A stretch of 64,000 bases of DNA from Spisula solida (taxonomy: Eukaryota > Mollusca > Bivalvia > Venerida > Mactridae). The DNA lies in assembly GCA_947247005.1 (NCBI GenBank), contig OX365955.1, positions 37,737,822 through 37,801,821 on the forward strand, read 5' to 3'. Within the stretch, counting starts at the first letter, position 1; the number at the start of each line of letters is the position of its first letter. This document shows positions 49,701 to 53,109 of this stretch, piece after piece. The notes under the pieces are model-generated. The model ran no database searches. It saw only the letters and a list, made by a program, of their open reading frames with translations, and had not been told where the DNA came from. The position numbers were made by a program, and so were the translations under genes.

Positions 49701-50622
49701 ATTCCCAATATCACAGTACACTACTGTACTTCTATTGTTATATTGGGGATGAGAACCAGACTATAACCTGCTCCACGAAACAATCCAGTTGAAAATGCCT
49801 AATACATGTGTATATTGTATTGTTTCATTGCTAGCATCCACCAGAAATCACACATATTGGTTACCATGGTTACCTGGTATATCAAATTCAATTAATTGTT
49901 TCTTTGATTGCATGACAATTCTTCCTGCCATTTTCCAATCATCTGTATTATAAAATACCCCGTTAACCTAACCAGAAAAGGTTGATTGATCACTGTGAAT
50001 GCTTAATGTCAATAATTATGGATTATTTTCAAGAGAAGGAAGTGAAACCTTTCTGTCCTGATTGTTGTTAATATGCTTGTATAGTGTATGTAGACTTGTT
50101 TGGAATCTGCTAATGCTATTGAGAATGTATGTCTTTTTCAGAAAAATCCTCTCTGTAGATGCACTCTAAATTGTAGATAGTAGATCTATAAGAAAATGAA
50201 ATGTGGCTGTCTGTTTTATAAAACTTTCTTAATGTGCATTTTCTTTCCACAACATGCATGTATATGGGCAAATTATAAAGTACCATTAGCATGGTATTTT
50301 TTCTATAAATAGATTTTACCGGATTGACTCAAAATGTCAAAATTGTTATTACTTGTTAACATGAAATTCCAAGGTCATTTAAAATGTCAAGGTCATTCTG
50401 ATATTACGTTTTGTTCTATTTCAGTTATATTACGCAGAGTTTGTTTTCAATGCACGCAATGAGAATGAAGTGAGTTTATTTGAACATCAAGTTGTCACGG
50501 TGATTGCTATGCATGACCAGGAGGGCAATCCGGAATGGTGGTATGTTGAAGCAGACGGAAAGTATGGTTATGCGCCTGCTGCATATCTACATAGAATGGA
50601 TTCACACGGAGGGCCTACCTGA
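16502..50622 (+). CDS. DNMBP: Dynamin-binding protein (Tuba) homologue, 19 coding exons
   Basis: Scaffold and Cdc42 guanine-nucleotide exchange factor linking dynamin, membrane curvature and actin at junctions and cilia (family knowledge). Exon phases join cleanly into a 5160-nt frame, 1719 residues. Domains seen: SH3 at about 12-65, 76-130, 149-202, 291-345 and 410-464; a Ser/Thr- and Pro-rich linker with PxxP motifs (about 530-885, densest 775-870); charged coiled coil 886-1006; DH about 1007-1193 with [18 protein letters not shown] about 1230-1450 with [17 protein letters not shown]3 at about 1508-1570 and 1656-1713. The start ATG at 16502 follows an acceptor directly, and the protein begins 11 residues before the first SH3, as in vertebrate Tuba; 5'-UTR exons were not located. 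Human DNMBP is of similar length (about 1577) with four N-terminal SH3s. Introns are packed with transposons. Confidence 0.95.
16788..17912. other. Intron 1
   Basis: Contains a fragment of a bivalve-type repeat at about 16990-17110 (TAGCCCTGTGTGGGAGACAT) and a full tRNA-derived SINE at 17419-17785. No other feature. Confidence 0.7.
17419..17785 (+). mobile_element. tRNA-derived SINE
   Basis: The head has the A-box-like GTGGCTGAGTGGTAAGTGC and B-box-like TTGTTCAAATCTC. The body includes GGGCACATTAAAGAACCAAG and CCCTCGAAGTCAGAG, and ends in an A-rich tail. A piece of the same body lies at 37515-37610. Orientation is the same as the host gene. Confidence 0.7.
17913..18099 (+). CDS. DNMBP: DNMBP exon 2: end of SH3-2, start of SH3-3
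   Basis: Acceptor TTTGTTTTATAG; donor TTGG/GTAATT. It completes SH3-2 ([17 protein letters not shown]) and starts SH3-3 (QALRDAVG). Phase in 1, phase out 2. Confidence 0.93.
18175..18444 (+). mobile_element. Helentron-like element (CCCATCTTTGAT family) in intron 2
   Basis: 5' hairpin-like CCCCCATCTTTGATTAGGGG, GTCGGTCGGTCCG microsatellite, body with TCAAACTTTACAT and GGTCAAAGGTCAAGGTC, and 3' hairpin ATGTTTTACAAACAT followed by CTCTTG before T. Related copies lie at 36553, 45599 and 53903. Confidence 0.72.
19299..19453. mobile_element. MITE in intron 2
   Basis: Ends TAAACCAACTTAATTTCGC and GCGAAATAATTTGTTGGTTTA are inverted copies, enclosing several CGCGAA phrases. The rest of intron 2 (18445-19298 and 19454-19728) shows nothing recognisable. 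Confidence 0.65.
19729..21911 (+). CDS. DNMBP: DNMBP exon 3: SH3-3 to SH3-5 and Pro-rich linker
   Basis: A single 2183-bp exon, acceptor ATCTTTGCAG, donor TTCC/GTAAGT. It completes SH3-3 ([21 protein letters not shown]), then encodes SH3-4 ([28 protein letters not shown]) and SH3-5 ([28 protein letters not shown]). A Ser/Asn-rich linker follows, with a first PxxP cluster ([13 protein letters not shown]) and a long C-terminal one ([22 protein letters not shown]). SH3-5 has no counterpart in my recollection of human DNMBP. Confidence 0.95.
22078..22200 (+). repeat. Weak tRNA-like fragment in intron 3
   Basis: TTGGTTCAATCCCAGACT resembles a B box and is preceded by a weak A-box-like stretch. 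Possibly an old SINE. The surrounding 21912-23002 is otherwise unassigned. Confidence 0.3.
23003..23577. repeat. 63-bp tandem repeat, 9 copies
   Basis: The unit contains GGTTACTTTCTAGACTAAGG and GAAGTAACTGCTATAAGTGA. Because 63 is 21 codons, the later copies form an open frame with a 21-residue repeat ([11 protein letters not shown] core) over 23080-23574. There is no initiation, splice or domain support for coding; it lies in intron 3. Confidence 0.93.
24000..24080 (+). repeat. tRNA-like fragment
   Basis: GTCTCGTTAGTCTAGTGGGT resembles an A-box region and TTCAATCTCGCCACTGG a B-box region. Arms do not fold convincingly. Probably SINE-derived. Confidence 0.35.
24381..24465 (-). repeat. tRNA-like sequence, minus strand
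   Basis: On the minus strand GCGGTAGTGTAGTGGATAA is followed, after a long insert, by GTAGGTTCGATCCCTACTTC, a well-formed TPsiC-like arm. The long middle argues for a SINE or tRNA relic. Confidence 0.45.
24634..26146 (-). mobile_element. Tc1-like DNA transposon
   Basis: A 1513-bp element with 26-bp terminal inverted repeats starting CACTGACCCAAAATGAAAAC that are identical at both ends. TA flanks each side (24632-24633 and 26147-26148). It carries one transposase gene on the minus strand, broken by a frameshift. Size, TA target and DD34E transposase fit the Tc1 branch of Tc1-mariner. Perfect ends suggest recent insertion into intron 3. Confidence 0.93.
24899..25883 (-). pseudogene. Tc1-like transposase, one frameshift
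   Basis: DDE transposase of a cut-and-paste element; it would bind the element ends and move it to TA sites. The N-terminal half, with two helix-turn-helix regions ([13 protein letters not shown] and [12 protein letters not shown]), runs from the ATG at 25883 to a stop in the 25461-25475 region. The C-terminal half continues in another frame with [17 protein letters not shown] and [13 protein letters not shown]. The second Asp and the Glu are 34 residues apart (DD34E). All three catalytic residues are kept and, apart from the frame break, both halves are open, so the copy probably died recently. Confidence 0.9.
26285..26545. mobile_element. MITE, AGAGAATTTGAC family (full copy)
   Basis: Imperfect inverted ends: TAGTACAGAGACTTTGACA on the left, and GGTCAAATTCTCTGTGCTA on the right. 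Interior landmarks are CTATTAGCATA, CTATATTTATAA, AGGTGTAATACCAACAC and TTCATGCATAAAGGT. Copies or fragments lie at 27480, 27775, 29150, 33890, 47812, 52733, 62252 and 63010. Confidence 0.75.
27236..27302 (+). repeat. tRNA-like fragment
   Basis: GCAGTTGGCAACGTTTAGAA and GCGGTACGATTCCCGATTC resemble A- and B-box regions of a tRNA. Neither stem set is complete. Confidence 0.3.
27480..27725. mobile_element. MITE, AGAGAATTTGAC family, inverted copy
   Basis: Reverse orientation of the 26285-26545 element: CCTGACCTTTATGCATGAAT at the left and GAGTCGTGTCAAATTCACTG at the right, with the same interior landmarks. Confidence 0.75.
27775..27905. repeat. Fragment of the same MITE family
   Basis: GTAATACTCTACGCTTATGA and AAATTATGCTAATGGAACG match the distal half of the family. 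Confidence 0.5.
28035..28485. mobile_element. TIR element with internal TTCCGAACAGTG-type repeats
   Basis: Ends CACATTGGGC and GCCCATTGTG are inverted copies. Just inside are several inverted and direct copies of phrases such as GTTCCGAACAGTGTTCCG and GAACAAAACGGAACTGTCC. The middle has CATAATTGGAAAATAAA and TTTTATGACACAAGCGACC. A second, inverted copy lies at 41260-41600. No coding capacity. Confidence 0.7.
28561..28640 (+). repeat. tRNA-like sequence (Leu/Ser-like)
   Basis: GTAGCCGAGAGGATAACGG and CCGAGTTCGAGCCCCGTCAG are good A- and B-box-like segments and a T-rich run follows. The acceptor stem does not pair fully. It may be a tRNA-derived SINE head; a decayed tRNA gene is the alternative. 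Confidence 0.45.
29150..29295. mobile_element. MITE, AGAGAATTTGAC family, right half
   Basis: Contains CAAGGTGTAATATCAACAC, GAACCTTGTAATATATTCAT and GGTCAGGATCAGGTCAATTT. The left half is missing. Confidence 0.65.
29296..30504. other. Rest of intron 3, unassigned
   Basis: AT-rich sequence with a TGTATG/TGATG-rich stretch at about 29760-29950. No gene, array or element ends recognised before exon 4. Confidence 0.45.
30505..30578 (+). CDS. DNMBP: DNMBP exon 4: start of coiled coil
   Basis: 74-bp exon, acceptor TGTATATTCTAG, donor AAAG/GTAGGA. It joins exon 3 in phase 1 and reads [20 protein letters not shown], a heptad-like acidic helix, ending in phase 0. The last 13 coding bases and the donor recur in the intron minisatellite at 31749-32109. 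Confidence 0.85.
30599..31721. mobile_element. 1.1-kb element with short TIRs in intron 4
   Basis: Short inverted ends GCGGACTAT and ATAGTCCGC, flanked by TA (30597-30598 and 31722-31723). It sits just after exon 4 and separates the exon's own donor copy from the rest of the donor-bearing minisatellite. No transposase frame. Confidence 0.6.
31749..32109 (+). repeat. Minisatellite made of exon 4 end plus donor site
   Basis: Seven copies of a unit of about 49 bp. Each holds AGCTGAAATAAAG followed by GTAGGAAATAAATG, which is the last coding bases and the donor of exon 4, joined to TAATAATTATGTTTATT. Decoy GT sites lie near 31779, 31828, 31876, 31925, 31974, 32022 and 32073. The interval 32110-32530 shows nothing else. 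Confidence 0.9.
32534..32713 (+). repeat. Tandem copies of exon 5 acceptor region
   Basis: ATTATTTTATAGGATTTTGA-like segments start exon-like sequence at 32546, 32608, 32660 and finally 32714 (the exon used). The copies are 52-62 bp apart and include up to about 40 coding bases. From 32608 the reading hits TGA after 19 codons, and from 32660 it hits TAA after 13 codons, so they are decoys. Confidence 0.88.
32714..32855 (+). CDS. DNMBP: DNMBP exon 5: coiled coil
   Basis: 142 bp, acceptor ATTTTATAG, donor AAAG/GTAACT. Reads [14 protein letters not shown] and then an acidic linker with [10 protein letters not shown]. Phase in 0, out 1. The chosen acceptor is the last of four similar ones and the only one I judged to stay open. 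Confidence 0.88.
32961..33550 (+). mobile_element. Helentron-like element (AGCTCCACTTTTCGAG family) in intron 5
   Basis: 5' hairpin AGCTCCACTTTTCGAGAAA / AAAGTCGAGCTTTTG; body with GACCTTTATTTATGGAGTTA, GCCCTTGTTTGGACTTAGTA; 3' stem GCAT..GGTGCTCTTG before T. A related copy ends at 60533. Confidence 0.65.
33866..34025. repeat. Fragments of two dispersed repeats
   Basis: CTGTAAAATCACATATTTTC (also at 37010 and 42316) is followed by a half copy of the AGAGAATTTGAC MITE (AAATTATGCTAATAGAAGG, CATGTCAAATTCTCTG). The stretch 33551-33865 is unassigned. Confidence 0.5.
34102..34343 (+). CDS. DNMBP: DNMBP exon 6: coiled coil and start of DH domain
   Basis: Acceptor TTTCTTTCTGCAG, donor AAAG/GTAAGA, phase in 1, out 0. 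A highly charged helix ([20 protein letters not shown]) leads straight into the first DH helix ([19 protein letters not shown]). Confidence 0.95.
34518..34974. mobile_element. Probable TIR element in intron 6
   Basis: Ends GGTTCGCACAGG and TTGTATGAACC are near-inverted copies. The phrase AAAGTCCTTGAATT(T)G recurs in direct and related form at both ends. It resembles hAT-like elements that begin GGTTCGTACA, by recollection only. Confidence 0.4.
35141..35264 (+). CDS. DNMBP: DNMBP exon 7: DH domain
   Basis: Acceptor TTGTTAAAG, donor ATAG/GTCTGT (weak). Reads [20 protein letters not shown], the DH segment containing the conserved Asn-Ile. Phase in 0, out 1. Confidence 0.93.
35686..35777 (+). 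CDS. DNMBP: DNMBP exon 8: DH domain
   Basis: Acceptor GAACATTTTCAG, donor AAAG/GTACTA. Reads [20 protein letters not shown]. Phase in 1, out 0. Intron 7 (35265-35685) holds nothing recognised. Confidence 0.95.
36023..36176. mobile_element. hAT-like MITE in intron 8
   Basis: Left CAGGGCTCGATACTAAC and right GTTAGTGTCTAGGCCTG are inverted copies, with GGACCAGTGG repeats inside. TCTTG is found outside both ends, suggesting a 5-6-bp target duplication. Confidence 0.65.
36553..36812 (+). mobile_element. Helentron-like element abutting exon 9
   Basis: Same family as 18175-18444: CCCCCCATCTTTGATGAGGG start, GTCGGTCTGTCGG, TGCCATGGGGGCATACATG, 3' hairpin then CTCTTG/TT. Only TTATTTTCAG separates its end from exon 9, so the branch point of intron 8 must lie inside the element. 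Confidence 0.8.
36823..36972 (+). CDS. DNMBP: DNMBP exon 9: DH core helix
   Basis: 150 bp, acceptor TTATTTTCAG, donor CAAG/GTATTT, phase 0 to 0. It holds the most conserved DH motif, [19 protein letters not shown], which forms the GTPase-facing helix. Confidence 0.97.
37010..37235. repeat. Dispersed repeat in intron 9
   Basis: Shares GGTATTAAAT, ATGGATTACAAAACAT, GATTAATCG-GGGGA and TTTCATGG in order with 42316-42490. It is probably a degraded MITE: the left end TGAGTTTCGTAGGT and right end AACCTACGAAAAATGAG partly pair. Confidence 0.5.
37390..37495 (+). CDS. DNMBP: DNMBP exon 10: end of DH domain
   Basis: Acceptor ATATTTTTCAG, donor TTAG/GTAAAT. Reads [20 protein letters not shown] then YKRRKDL, the last DH helix. 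Phase in 0, out 1. Confidence 0.95.
37515..37610. repeat. SINE tail fragment in intron 10
   Basis: TTTCCCTCAAAGTCCGAGGT and CAGGGATGAAACTGAATG match the 3' part of the SINE at 17419-17785. Confidence 0.55.
37907..38142 (+). CDS. DNMBP: DNMBP exon 11: DH-BAR linker and first BAR helix
   Basis: Acceptor GTTACATTTCAG, donor TCAG/GTAAGG, phase in 1, out 0. A Lys/Ser-rich linker ([20 protein letters not shown]) leads into [20 protein letters not shown], the start of the BAR domain. The basic linker could contact acidic lipid. Confidence 0.95.
38190..38380 (+). repeat. tRNA-like head with TTGGATTCCAGGT tandem tail
   Basis: GCTAGCTCAGTTGGTAGAGC is a perfect-looking A-box region, and AGGTTGGATTCCAGTC a weak B-box region. 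It runs into about ten irregular copies of a 13-15-bp unit (TTGGATTCCAGGT / CAGATTCCTGGT). The array seems to have grown out of the B-box segment of a SINE. Confidence 0.6.
38690..38916. mobile_element. PIF/Harbinger-like MITE, family 2 copy 2
   Basis: Ends GGTACTGTTTTATCAAAGC inverted at the right, flanked by CTG at 38687-38689 and 38917-38919. Interior matches 14740-14979 (CACTTACGAAATTCTTAA, GATTTCCGTA). Confidence 0.85.
38994..39125 (+). CDS. DNMBP: DNMBP exon 12: BAR domain
   Basis: 132 bp, acceptor GTGACTGTTACAG, donor CTTT/GTAAGT, phase 0 to 0. Reads [20 protein letters not shown] and onward to HMTFLPNF. Its last 12 bases and donor are copied twice in the following intron. Confidence 0.95.
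39113..39200 (+). repeat. Exon 12 end and donor in three tandem copies
   Basis: CTTACCTAACTTT/GTAAGTA at the exon end is repeated as CCTTACCTAACTTT/GTATGTA (GT at 39157) and CTTACCTAACTTT/GTAAGTAC (GT at 39192). Use of the second would shift frame by 31 nt. The third adds 66 nt but with an in-frame TAA. Confidence 0.9.
39225..39895. repeat. Dispersed repeat split by a MITE
   Basis: 39225-39402 and 39887-39895 match 15741-15995. The split is filled by the MITE at 39403-39883, with the CTG target duplicated. Confidence 0.65.
39403..39883. mobile_element. PIF/Harbinger-like MITE, family 2 copy 3 (long form)
   Basis: 481 bp, ends GGTACTGTTTTA and TAAAACAGTACC, CTG at 39400-39402 and 39884-39886. 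It is rich in TTTACGC/GCGTAA phrases that pair across the element and differs inside from the short copies. Confidence 0.8.
40188..40328 (+). CDS. DNMBP: DNMBP exon 13: BAR domain
   Basis: 141 bp, acceptor TGTTTATTTACAG, donor ATAAG/GTGAGG, phase 0 to 0. Contains [19 protein letters not shown], the most conserved stretch of the Tuba BAR domain. Confidence 0.97.
40384..41248. mobile_element. Pogo/Tigger-like non-autonomous element in intron 13
   Basis: Ends CAGTGGTACCTCTCTTG and GAGAGGGAACACTG are near-inverted, flanked by TA at 40382-40383 and 41249-41250. Subterminal GAGAGGGA/GGAGGGA phrases recur. It starts 55 bp after the exon 13 donor. Confidence 0.7.
41260..41600. mobile_element. TIR element, inverted relative of 28035-28485
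   Basis: Ends GGTGTGTTTGTAA and TTACAAACACACC are exact inverted copies. It shares GAACATGTTC, GTGGTGCAGCCAGAACTGTC, GTGTCATAAAATAGAA and TTTTCCAATTA with the 28035 element in reverse orientation. Confidence 0.72.
41640..42112. other. Rest of intron 13
   Basis: Holds a degraded repeat (GAGTTATGGCCCTTTGTGTG, also recognisable near 17040 and 61840) and otherwise nothing recognised. Confidence 0.4.
42113..42298 (+). CDS. DNMBP: DNMBP exon 14: BAR domain
   Basis: 186 bp, acceptor TATATATATTTCAG, donor CTGT/GTAAGT, phase 0 to 0. Reads [20 protein letters not shown] and [20 protein letters not shown], the last long BAR helices. Confidence 0.97.
42316..42490. repeat. Dispersed repeat in intron 14
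   Basis: Second copy of the 37010-37235 family, beginning ACTGTAAAATCACATATTATC. Confidence 0.5.
42800..42992. repeat. 30-bp minisatellite before exon 15
   Basis: About six copies of AAAGTCCAAGTCCCAGCTGT plus CAAAACATCG. Open frames with a 10-residue repeat (SPSCQNIE) are by-products of the 30-bp period. The array ends about 40 bp before the exon 15 acceptor. Confidence 0.9.
43034..43210 (+). CDS. DNMBP: DNMBP exon 15: end of BAR and linker
   Basis: 177 bp, acceptor GTATCTGTTGCAG, donor ATCG/GTAATT, phase 0 to 0. Ends the BAR-associated region and adds a basic linker ([20 protein letters not shown]). Confidence 0.95.
43249..43490. mobile_element. Probable MITE in intron 15
   Basis: TGATCTCCCGAAGCATCTCA at the left and TGAGATGCTTCTGGAGATCG at the right are inverted copies, with further pairing of CTCAATTTGAGCT phrases inside. 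Confidence 0.65.
43650..43915 (+). repeat. Dispersed repeat, copy of 3451-3740 family
   Basis: See 3451-3740. Shared landmarks are CCCGAATAATTAGGAAAT, GAGTTATGGTCATTTGAAAT and GAAACAGACTTGCGACTCA. The interval 43916-44196 is unassigned. Confidence 0.65.
44197..44395 (+). CDS. DNMBP: DNMBP exon 16: linker and SH3-6
   Basis: Acceptor TATTGTCTTTACAG, donor GGAG/GTAAAT, phase in 0, out 1. SH3-6 reads [20 protein letters not shown], then [12 protein letters not shown] and ERWFVDNG. Confidence 0.95.
44404..44575. repeat. (ATTG)n-rich simple repeat
   Basis: Runs of ATTG/GATT with GAAC and AATT interruptions, starting 8 bp after the exon 16 donor. 44576-44845 shows nothing else. Confidence 0.93.
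44846..45013 (+). CDS. DNMBP: DNMBP exon 17: end of SH3-6 and Ser/Pro linker
   Basis: Acceptor CATACTGTTTCAG, donor CCAG/GTAATA, phase in 1, out 1. [13 protein letters not shown] completes SH3-6. A Ser/Pro/Asn-rich linker ([17 protein letters not shown]) follows. Confidence 0.95.
45599..45957 (+). mobile_element. Helentron-like element in intron 17
   Basis: Same family as 18175-18444: CCCCCTCCTATCTATGATGA start, GTCAGTCGGTCAG, CTTCAAACTTTACATGGAGG, GCCATGGGGGCATACGTG, 3' hairpin then CTCTTG. The body is partly duplicated (two CTTTGCCCTAG/CTTTGTCCTAG TCTTCAAACTTTACAT segments, 45688 and 45830). 45014-45598 is otherwise unassigned. Confidence 0.75.
45966..46130 (+). repeat. Exon 18 acceptor region duplicated
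   Basis: GACTGTGTTACAATTTTTGTAG/GTATACAG at 45985 recurs 88 bp later as the true acceptor at 46073, and about 45 coding bases follow in both copies. 88 is not a multiple of 3, so use of the first acceptor shifts frame and ends after AGTAGAAGATGA. Confidence 0.92.
46073..46209 (+). CDS. DNMBP: DNMBP exon 18: acidic linker
   Basis: 137 bp, acceptor CAATATTTGTAG, donor AGAG/GTAATT, phase in 1, out 0. Reads [20 protein letters not shown] and a very acidic tail ([20 protein letters not shown]). Confidence 0.92.
46290..46731. mobile_element. Pogo/Tigger-like MITE with a nested element
   Basis: Left end TACAGTAAAACTTCAATAAT plus AAGACCACCT and right AGGTGGTCTTTAAG plus GAGGTATTACAGTA are imperfect inverted copies with TA at both ends. 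A Helentron-like element (46329-46603) is inserted inside. Confidence 0.65.
46329..46603 (+). mobile_element. Helentron-like element (ATGCCCCCCTATCGAT family)
   Basis: 5' hairpin ATGCCCCCCTATC-GATAGATGGGGAGGCAT, GTCCGTCCGTTCGTCCGTCC microsatellite, 3' hairpin GCGTTTATTGAACGC followed by AGTCTTG before TT. A near-identical copy is at 48668-48976. Confidence 0.78.
46732..47181. other. Intron 18, unassigned
   Basis: AT-rich sequence without recognised features. Confidence 0.45.
47182..47426 (+). mobile_element. Helentron-like element (ACCCCCGCACAACGAG family)
   Basis: 5' stem TACCCCCGCAC-AACGAGTTGT-AAGGGGGGTA, GTCTGTCCGTAG, 3' hairpin CTGCCGAATGGCGACAG then CTCTAG before TT. Confidence 0.7.
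47632..47720. mobile_element. Short palindromic element, copy 1
   Basis: Two arms of about 40 bp (AACTCGTCCCTTTGGCGCAA, CAAGGTTGTATCTC) around an ACTATATAGT centre form a near-perfect hairpin. A diverged copy lies at 49363-49445. Confidence 0.85.
47812..47928. mobile_element. AGAGAATTTGAC MITE, internally deleted
   Basis: Left part (AATTTGACACGACTCTCGAC, AGCATAATTTAACGAG) runs directly into the right part (TTCATGCATAAAGGTTAGG, TCAGGTCAAATTCTCTG). The middle 130-140 bp present in other copies is missing. Confidence 0.7.
48196..48480. repeat. Degenerate 75-80-bp repeat
   Basis: Two or three diverged copies of a phrase with GAAACTGGTTATTGCAAAC / GGAACTGCTTATTGCAAAC, GGATTATTCCATT and GGAATGTTC. 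Reading frames here are not coding. 47929-48195 is unassigned. Confidence 0.5.
48668..48976 (+). mobile_element. Helentron-like element (ATGCCCCCCTATCGAT family), copy 2
   Basis: Almost the same sequence as 46329-46603, with a longer GTCCGTCCGTTC microsatellite (48711-48766) and 3' hairpin GCGTTTAGTGAACGC, AGTCTTG/TT. Confidence 0.8.
49363..49445. mobile_element. Short palindromic element, copy 2
   Basis: GTCCCTTTTGTGCAACAAGG and its diverged reverse complement CCTTGTTATGCCAGAGGGTG, same core ACAACCTTGTT as 47632-47720. Confidence 0.75.
49651..49801. mobile_element. Fold-back MITE in intron 18
   Basis: TTAGGCCTTTTCTATTGGGC and the right end CCAGTTGAAAATGCCTAA are inverted copies, and pairing continues through GTGGAGCAG and AGTCTGGTTC to the centre. 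Confidence 0.75.
49802..50424. other. End of intron 18, unassigned
   Basis: No array, element end or further exon recognised. A short direct repeat AAATTCCAAGGTCATT / AAAATGTCAAGGTCATT precedes the last acceptor. Confidence 0.45.
50425..50622 (+). CDS. DNMBP: DNMBP exon 19: C-terminal SH3-7 and stop
   Basis: Acceptor TTGTTCTATTTCAG, in phase 0, ending in TGA at 50620-50622. SH3-7 reads [44 protein letters not shown]. This is the position of the human SH3 that binds N-WASP and Ena/VASP partners. The conserved WW pair is present. Confidence 0.97.
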   Translation, partial: LYYAEFVFNARNENEVSLFEHQVVTVIAMHDQEGNPEWWYVEADGKYGYAPAAYLHRMDSHGGPT

Positions 50623-51712
50623 ACACGATGTTTGACTCTTTATGGCATTTTTTAAAAAAAATCAATTTCATTAACTTTGAAGTTATGTTAATGGTATGTA
50701 AATTGTCTATAATGTTTAATTAATGGTGACTTCTTGAGTAGGCTCTGAAATTTTGATTGCAGTATGCAGTTACATGGTTGAACAAAGAATACACAAGGGG
50801 TTCCACTATATCTTCAGAATCTGAAGGCTCATTTTGATACTTTTGGCTAAATTGACCATTTTATAAGCAAAATACTCATGCTTTTAAGAGAAAATGACTC
50901 TTCAAACCAAATCCTTGAGTGCCATAAACTAATGTGGCTTTTTGGCGTTTCAAGAGTCGAAACCCCTACTCCCCAAGTCAAGTAGAACCCCTGGATACAA
51001 TGTACCCTCATCTTATGATGTACTTGTGCATTCGTTTTTTAAGATTTATATATTTCTGTCTCGATCAATCGTTTCACGTCTCTTTCTGTGCTTTTGGTTC
51101 ATCTGTGAAAACTTGTTGTTGTAGTCTGTTTTCAACTTACATGATGTTGTGATCTGTTTATTGTGAAGCCATATCGGTATTTGTTAAATTTAAAATAGAA
51201 TTTACTCTCGGTGCAAAAGAATTGCTCTATTTGAAGGTTGTATACTAGAGTAGTGATTAAATCACTCAGATAATATATTACAATGTAGGCCTACAACTGT
51301 TTATATCATAAACAGAGTTTAGCTAGAGTTTAGGTATAAGGTGGCATCTTATGGTCGGTCAGTGGTAATCACCACCAAGTATGCATGTGTGTGACACAAT
51401 GTTCAAATGTATCGGTCCTGGTTTTATTGAGTTGGACTTGTTTAATCATTTTCAAGACAGCTGTCTGGCAGTTTTAAAAGAATTATGTATCTGGTCATAG
51501 GTAAATGTATCAATGAAAACAAAAATTCATGTAGGTTTACTAAAATTTTACCAAAACTATTATTTTCAATTTTGTTCATTGGTATAGTTAAATGTACAAG
51601 TGTCTGACAAGCCATATTGCAGGGGGTATTAATCTCATTCAGTGAAACATGTAGCTCTAGTTGCTTTACTCATCATCTTACTGGTACATACATGTATATT
51701 GGAATGGCACAC
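50623..51712. other. Probable 3' UTR, start
   Basis: No gene or array. It is AT-rich and without a clear AATAAA close to the stop. Confidence 0.4.
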
Positions 51713-52305
51713 TAAGGACTGGTGGAATGACACTCAGATGATCGATGGAATGACACTCCATAGACCGGTGGAATGACACTCCAAGTGCTGATGGAACGAC
51801 ACTCCAAGTGCTGATGGAATGACACTCCAAGTGCTGATGGAATGACACTCCAAGTGCTGATGGAATGACACTCCAAGTGCTGATGGAATGACACTCCAAG
51901 TGCTGATGGAATGACACTCCAAGTGCTGATGGAATGACACTCCAAGTGCTGGTGGAATGACACTCCAAGTGCTGGTGGAACGACACTCCAAGTGCTGATG
52001 GAACGACACTCCAAGTGCTGATGGAATGACACTCCAAGCGCTGATGGAATGACACTCCAAGTGCTGATGGAATGACACTCCAAGTGCTGATGGAATGACA
52101 CTCCAAGTGCTGATGGAATGACACTCCAAGTGCTGATGGAATGACACTCCAAGTGCTGGTGGAATGACACTCCAAGTGCTGATGGAACGACACTCCAAGT
52201 GCTGATGGAATGACACTCCAAGCGCTGATGGAATGACACTCCAAGTGCTGATGGAATGACACTCCCAAGGGCCGATGGAATGACACTCCAAGGACTGATG
52301 TTAGT
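51713..52305. repeat. 23-bp minisatellite, about 25 copies
   Basis: The unit TGGAATGACACTCCAAGTGC plus TGA is repeated with few variants. 23 is not a multiple of 3 and the unit has no stop on the minus strand, so all three minus frames stay open for about 200 codons; these are not genes. It may lie in the DNMBP 3' UTR. Confidence 0.95.
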
Positions 52306-52462
52306 CCAACTTCTTGAACAATCCTCTATATTTGTGTACATACCGGGTATATCATTGTTTTTGTTTGTTCTTTCGTTTTGGCAATGTGCAATTTGTGTGT
52401 CGGCATACAGTTTCTCAATAATGTCAGCATATAATGTGATAATCTTTTGTATGTGTTGTGTA

Positions 52463-52468
52463 AATAAA
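52463..52468 (+). terminator. DNMBP: Candidate polyadenylation signal
   Basis: AATAAA in TGTGTAAATAAAATATAT, the first clear hexamer I noticed after the stop codon. It implies a 3' UTR of about 1.85 kb that includes the 23-bp array. Speculative. Confidence 0.25.
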
Positions 52469-52554
52469 ATATATATTCATATTTTTATTTATAAATATAT
52501 GTAAATTATATGTGCTATTTAGTAATATGTATAAAAACATAGAATATTGGTAGT

Positions 52555-52728
52555 GTTATGTCACTTTCAGATTGATAGTGTTATGTCACTTTCAGATTGA
52601 TAGTGTTATGTCACTTTCAGATTGATAGTGTTATGTTACTTTCAGATTGATAGTGTTATGTCACTTTCAGATTGATAGTGTTATGTCACTTTCAGATTGA
52701 TAGTGTTATGTCACTTTCAGATTGTTAT
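52555..52728. repeat. 25-bp minisatellite, 7 copies
   Basis: GATAGTGTTATGTCACTTTC plus AGATT, nearly perfect. Confidence 0.95.
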
Positions 52729-52732
52729 AGTA

Positions 52733-52990
52733 CAGAGATTTTAGCGTGATCCTCGACCTTCTATTAACATAATTTAACAGCATATATCTTGTCTATATTT
52801 ATTACCCCAGTTGTATATTTTCACAAGCGGGGAGTATCGCGAAGATACACGAGGTGTAATACAAACACAAATCTGAAGGACTAATACTAGTATAGCATGA
52901 TTTTACTCACAGTAATTGATATATTCAGTGCAAGAACTTCGTAATATATTCATGCATGAAGGTTAGGATCAAGTCAATATCTCCGCATTA
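52733..52990. mobile_element. AGAGAATTTGAC MITE, full-length diverged copy
   Basis: Landmarks in order: TATAGTACAGAGATTTTAGC, CTATTAACATAATTTAACAG, GAGGTGTAATACAAACAC, TTCATGCATGAAGGTTAGG. Confidence 0.7.
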
Positions 52991-53109
52991 TGACACTTTA
53001 CTCTATAGAGACGCAAATTGCTGCATCTACTATAATTCAATGTATCCACGTAGAAGCTTCATAATACATTTAGGCTCTATTTGGTATCTATTTTCAAAGA
53101 AGAGTGTGT

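Noticed and set aside
51678..52341. Three overlapping minus-strand frames of 185-209 residues
   Set aside because: All three frames of a 23-bp repeat without stops are open. The 23-residue period in each shows they are by-products.
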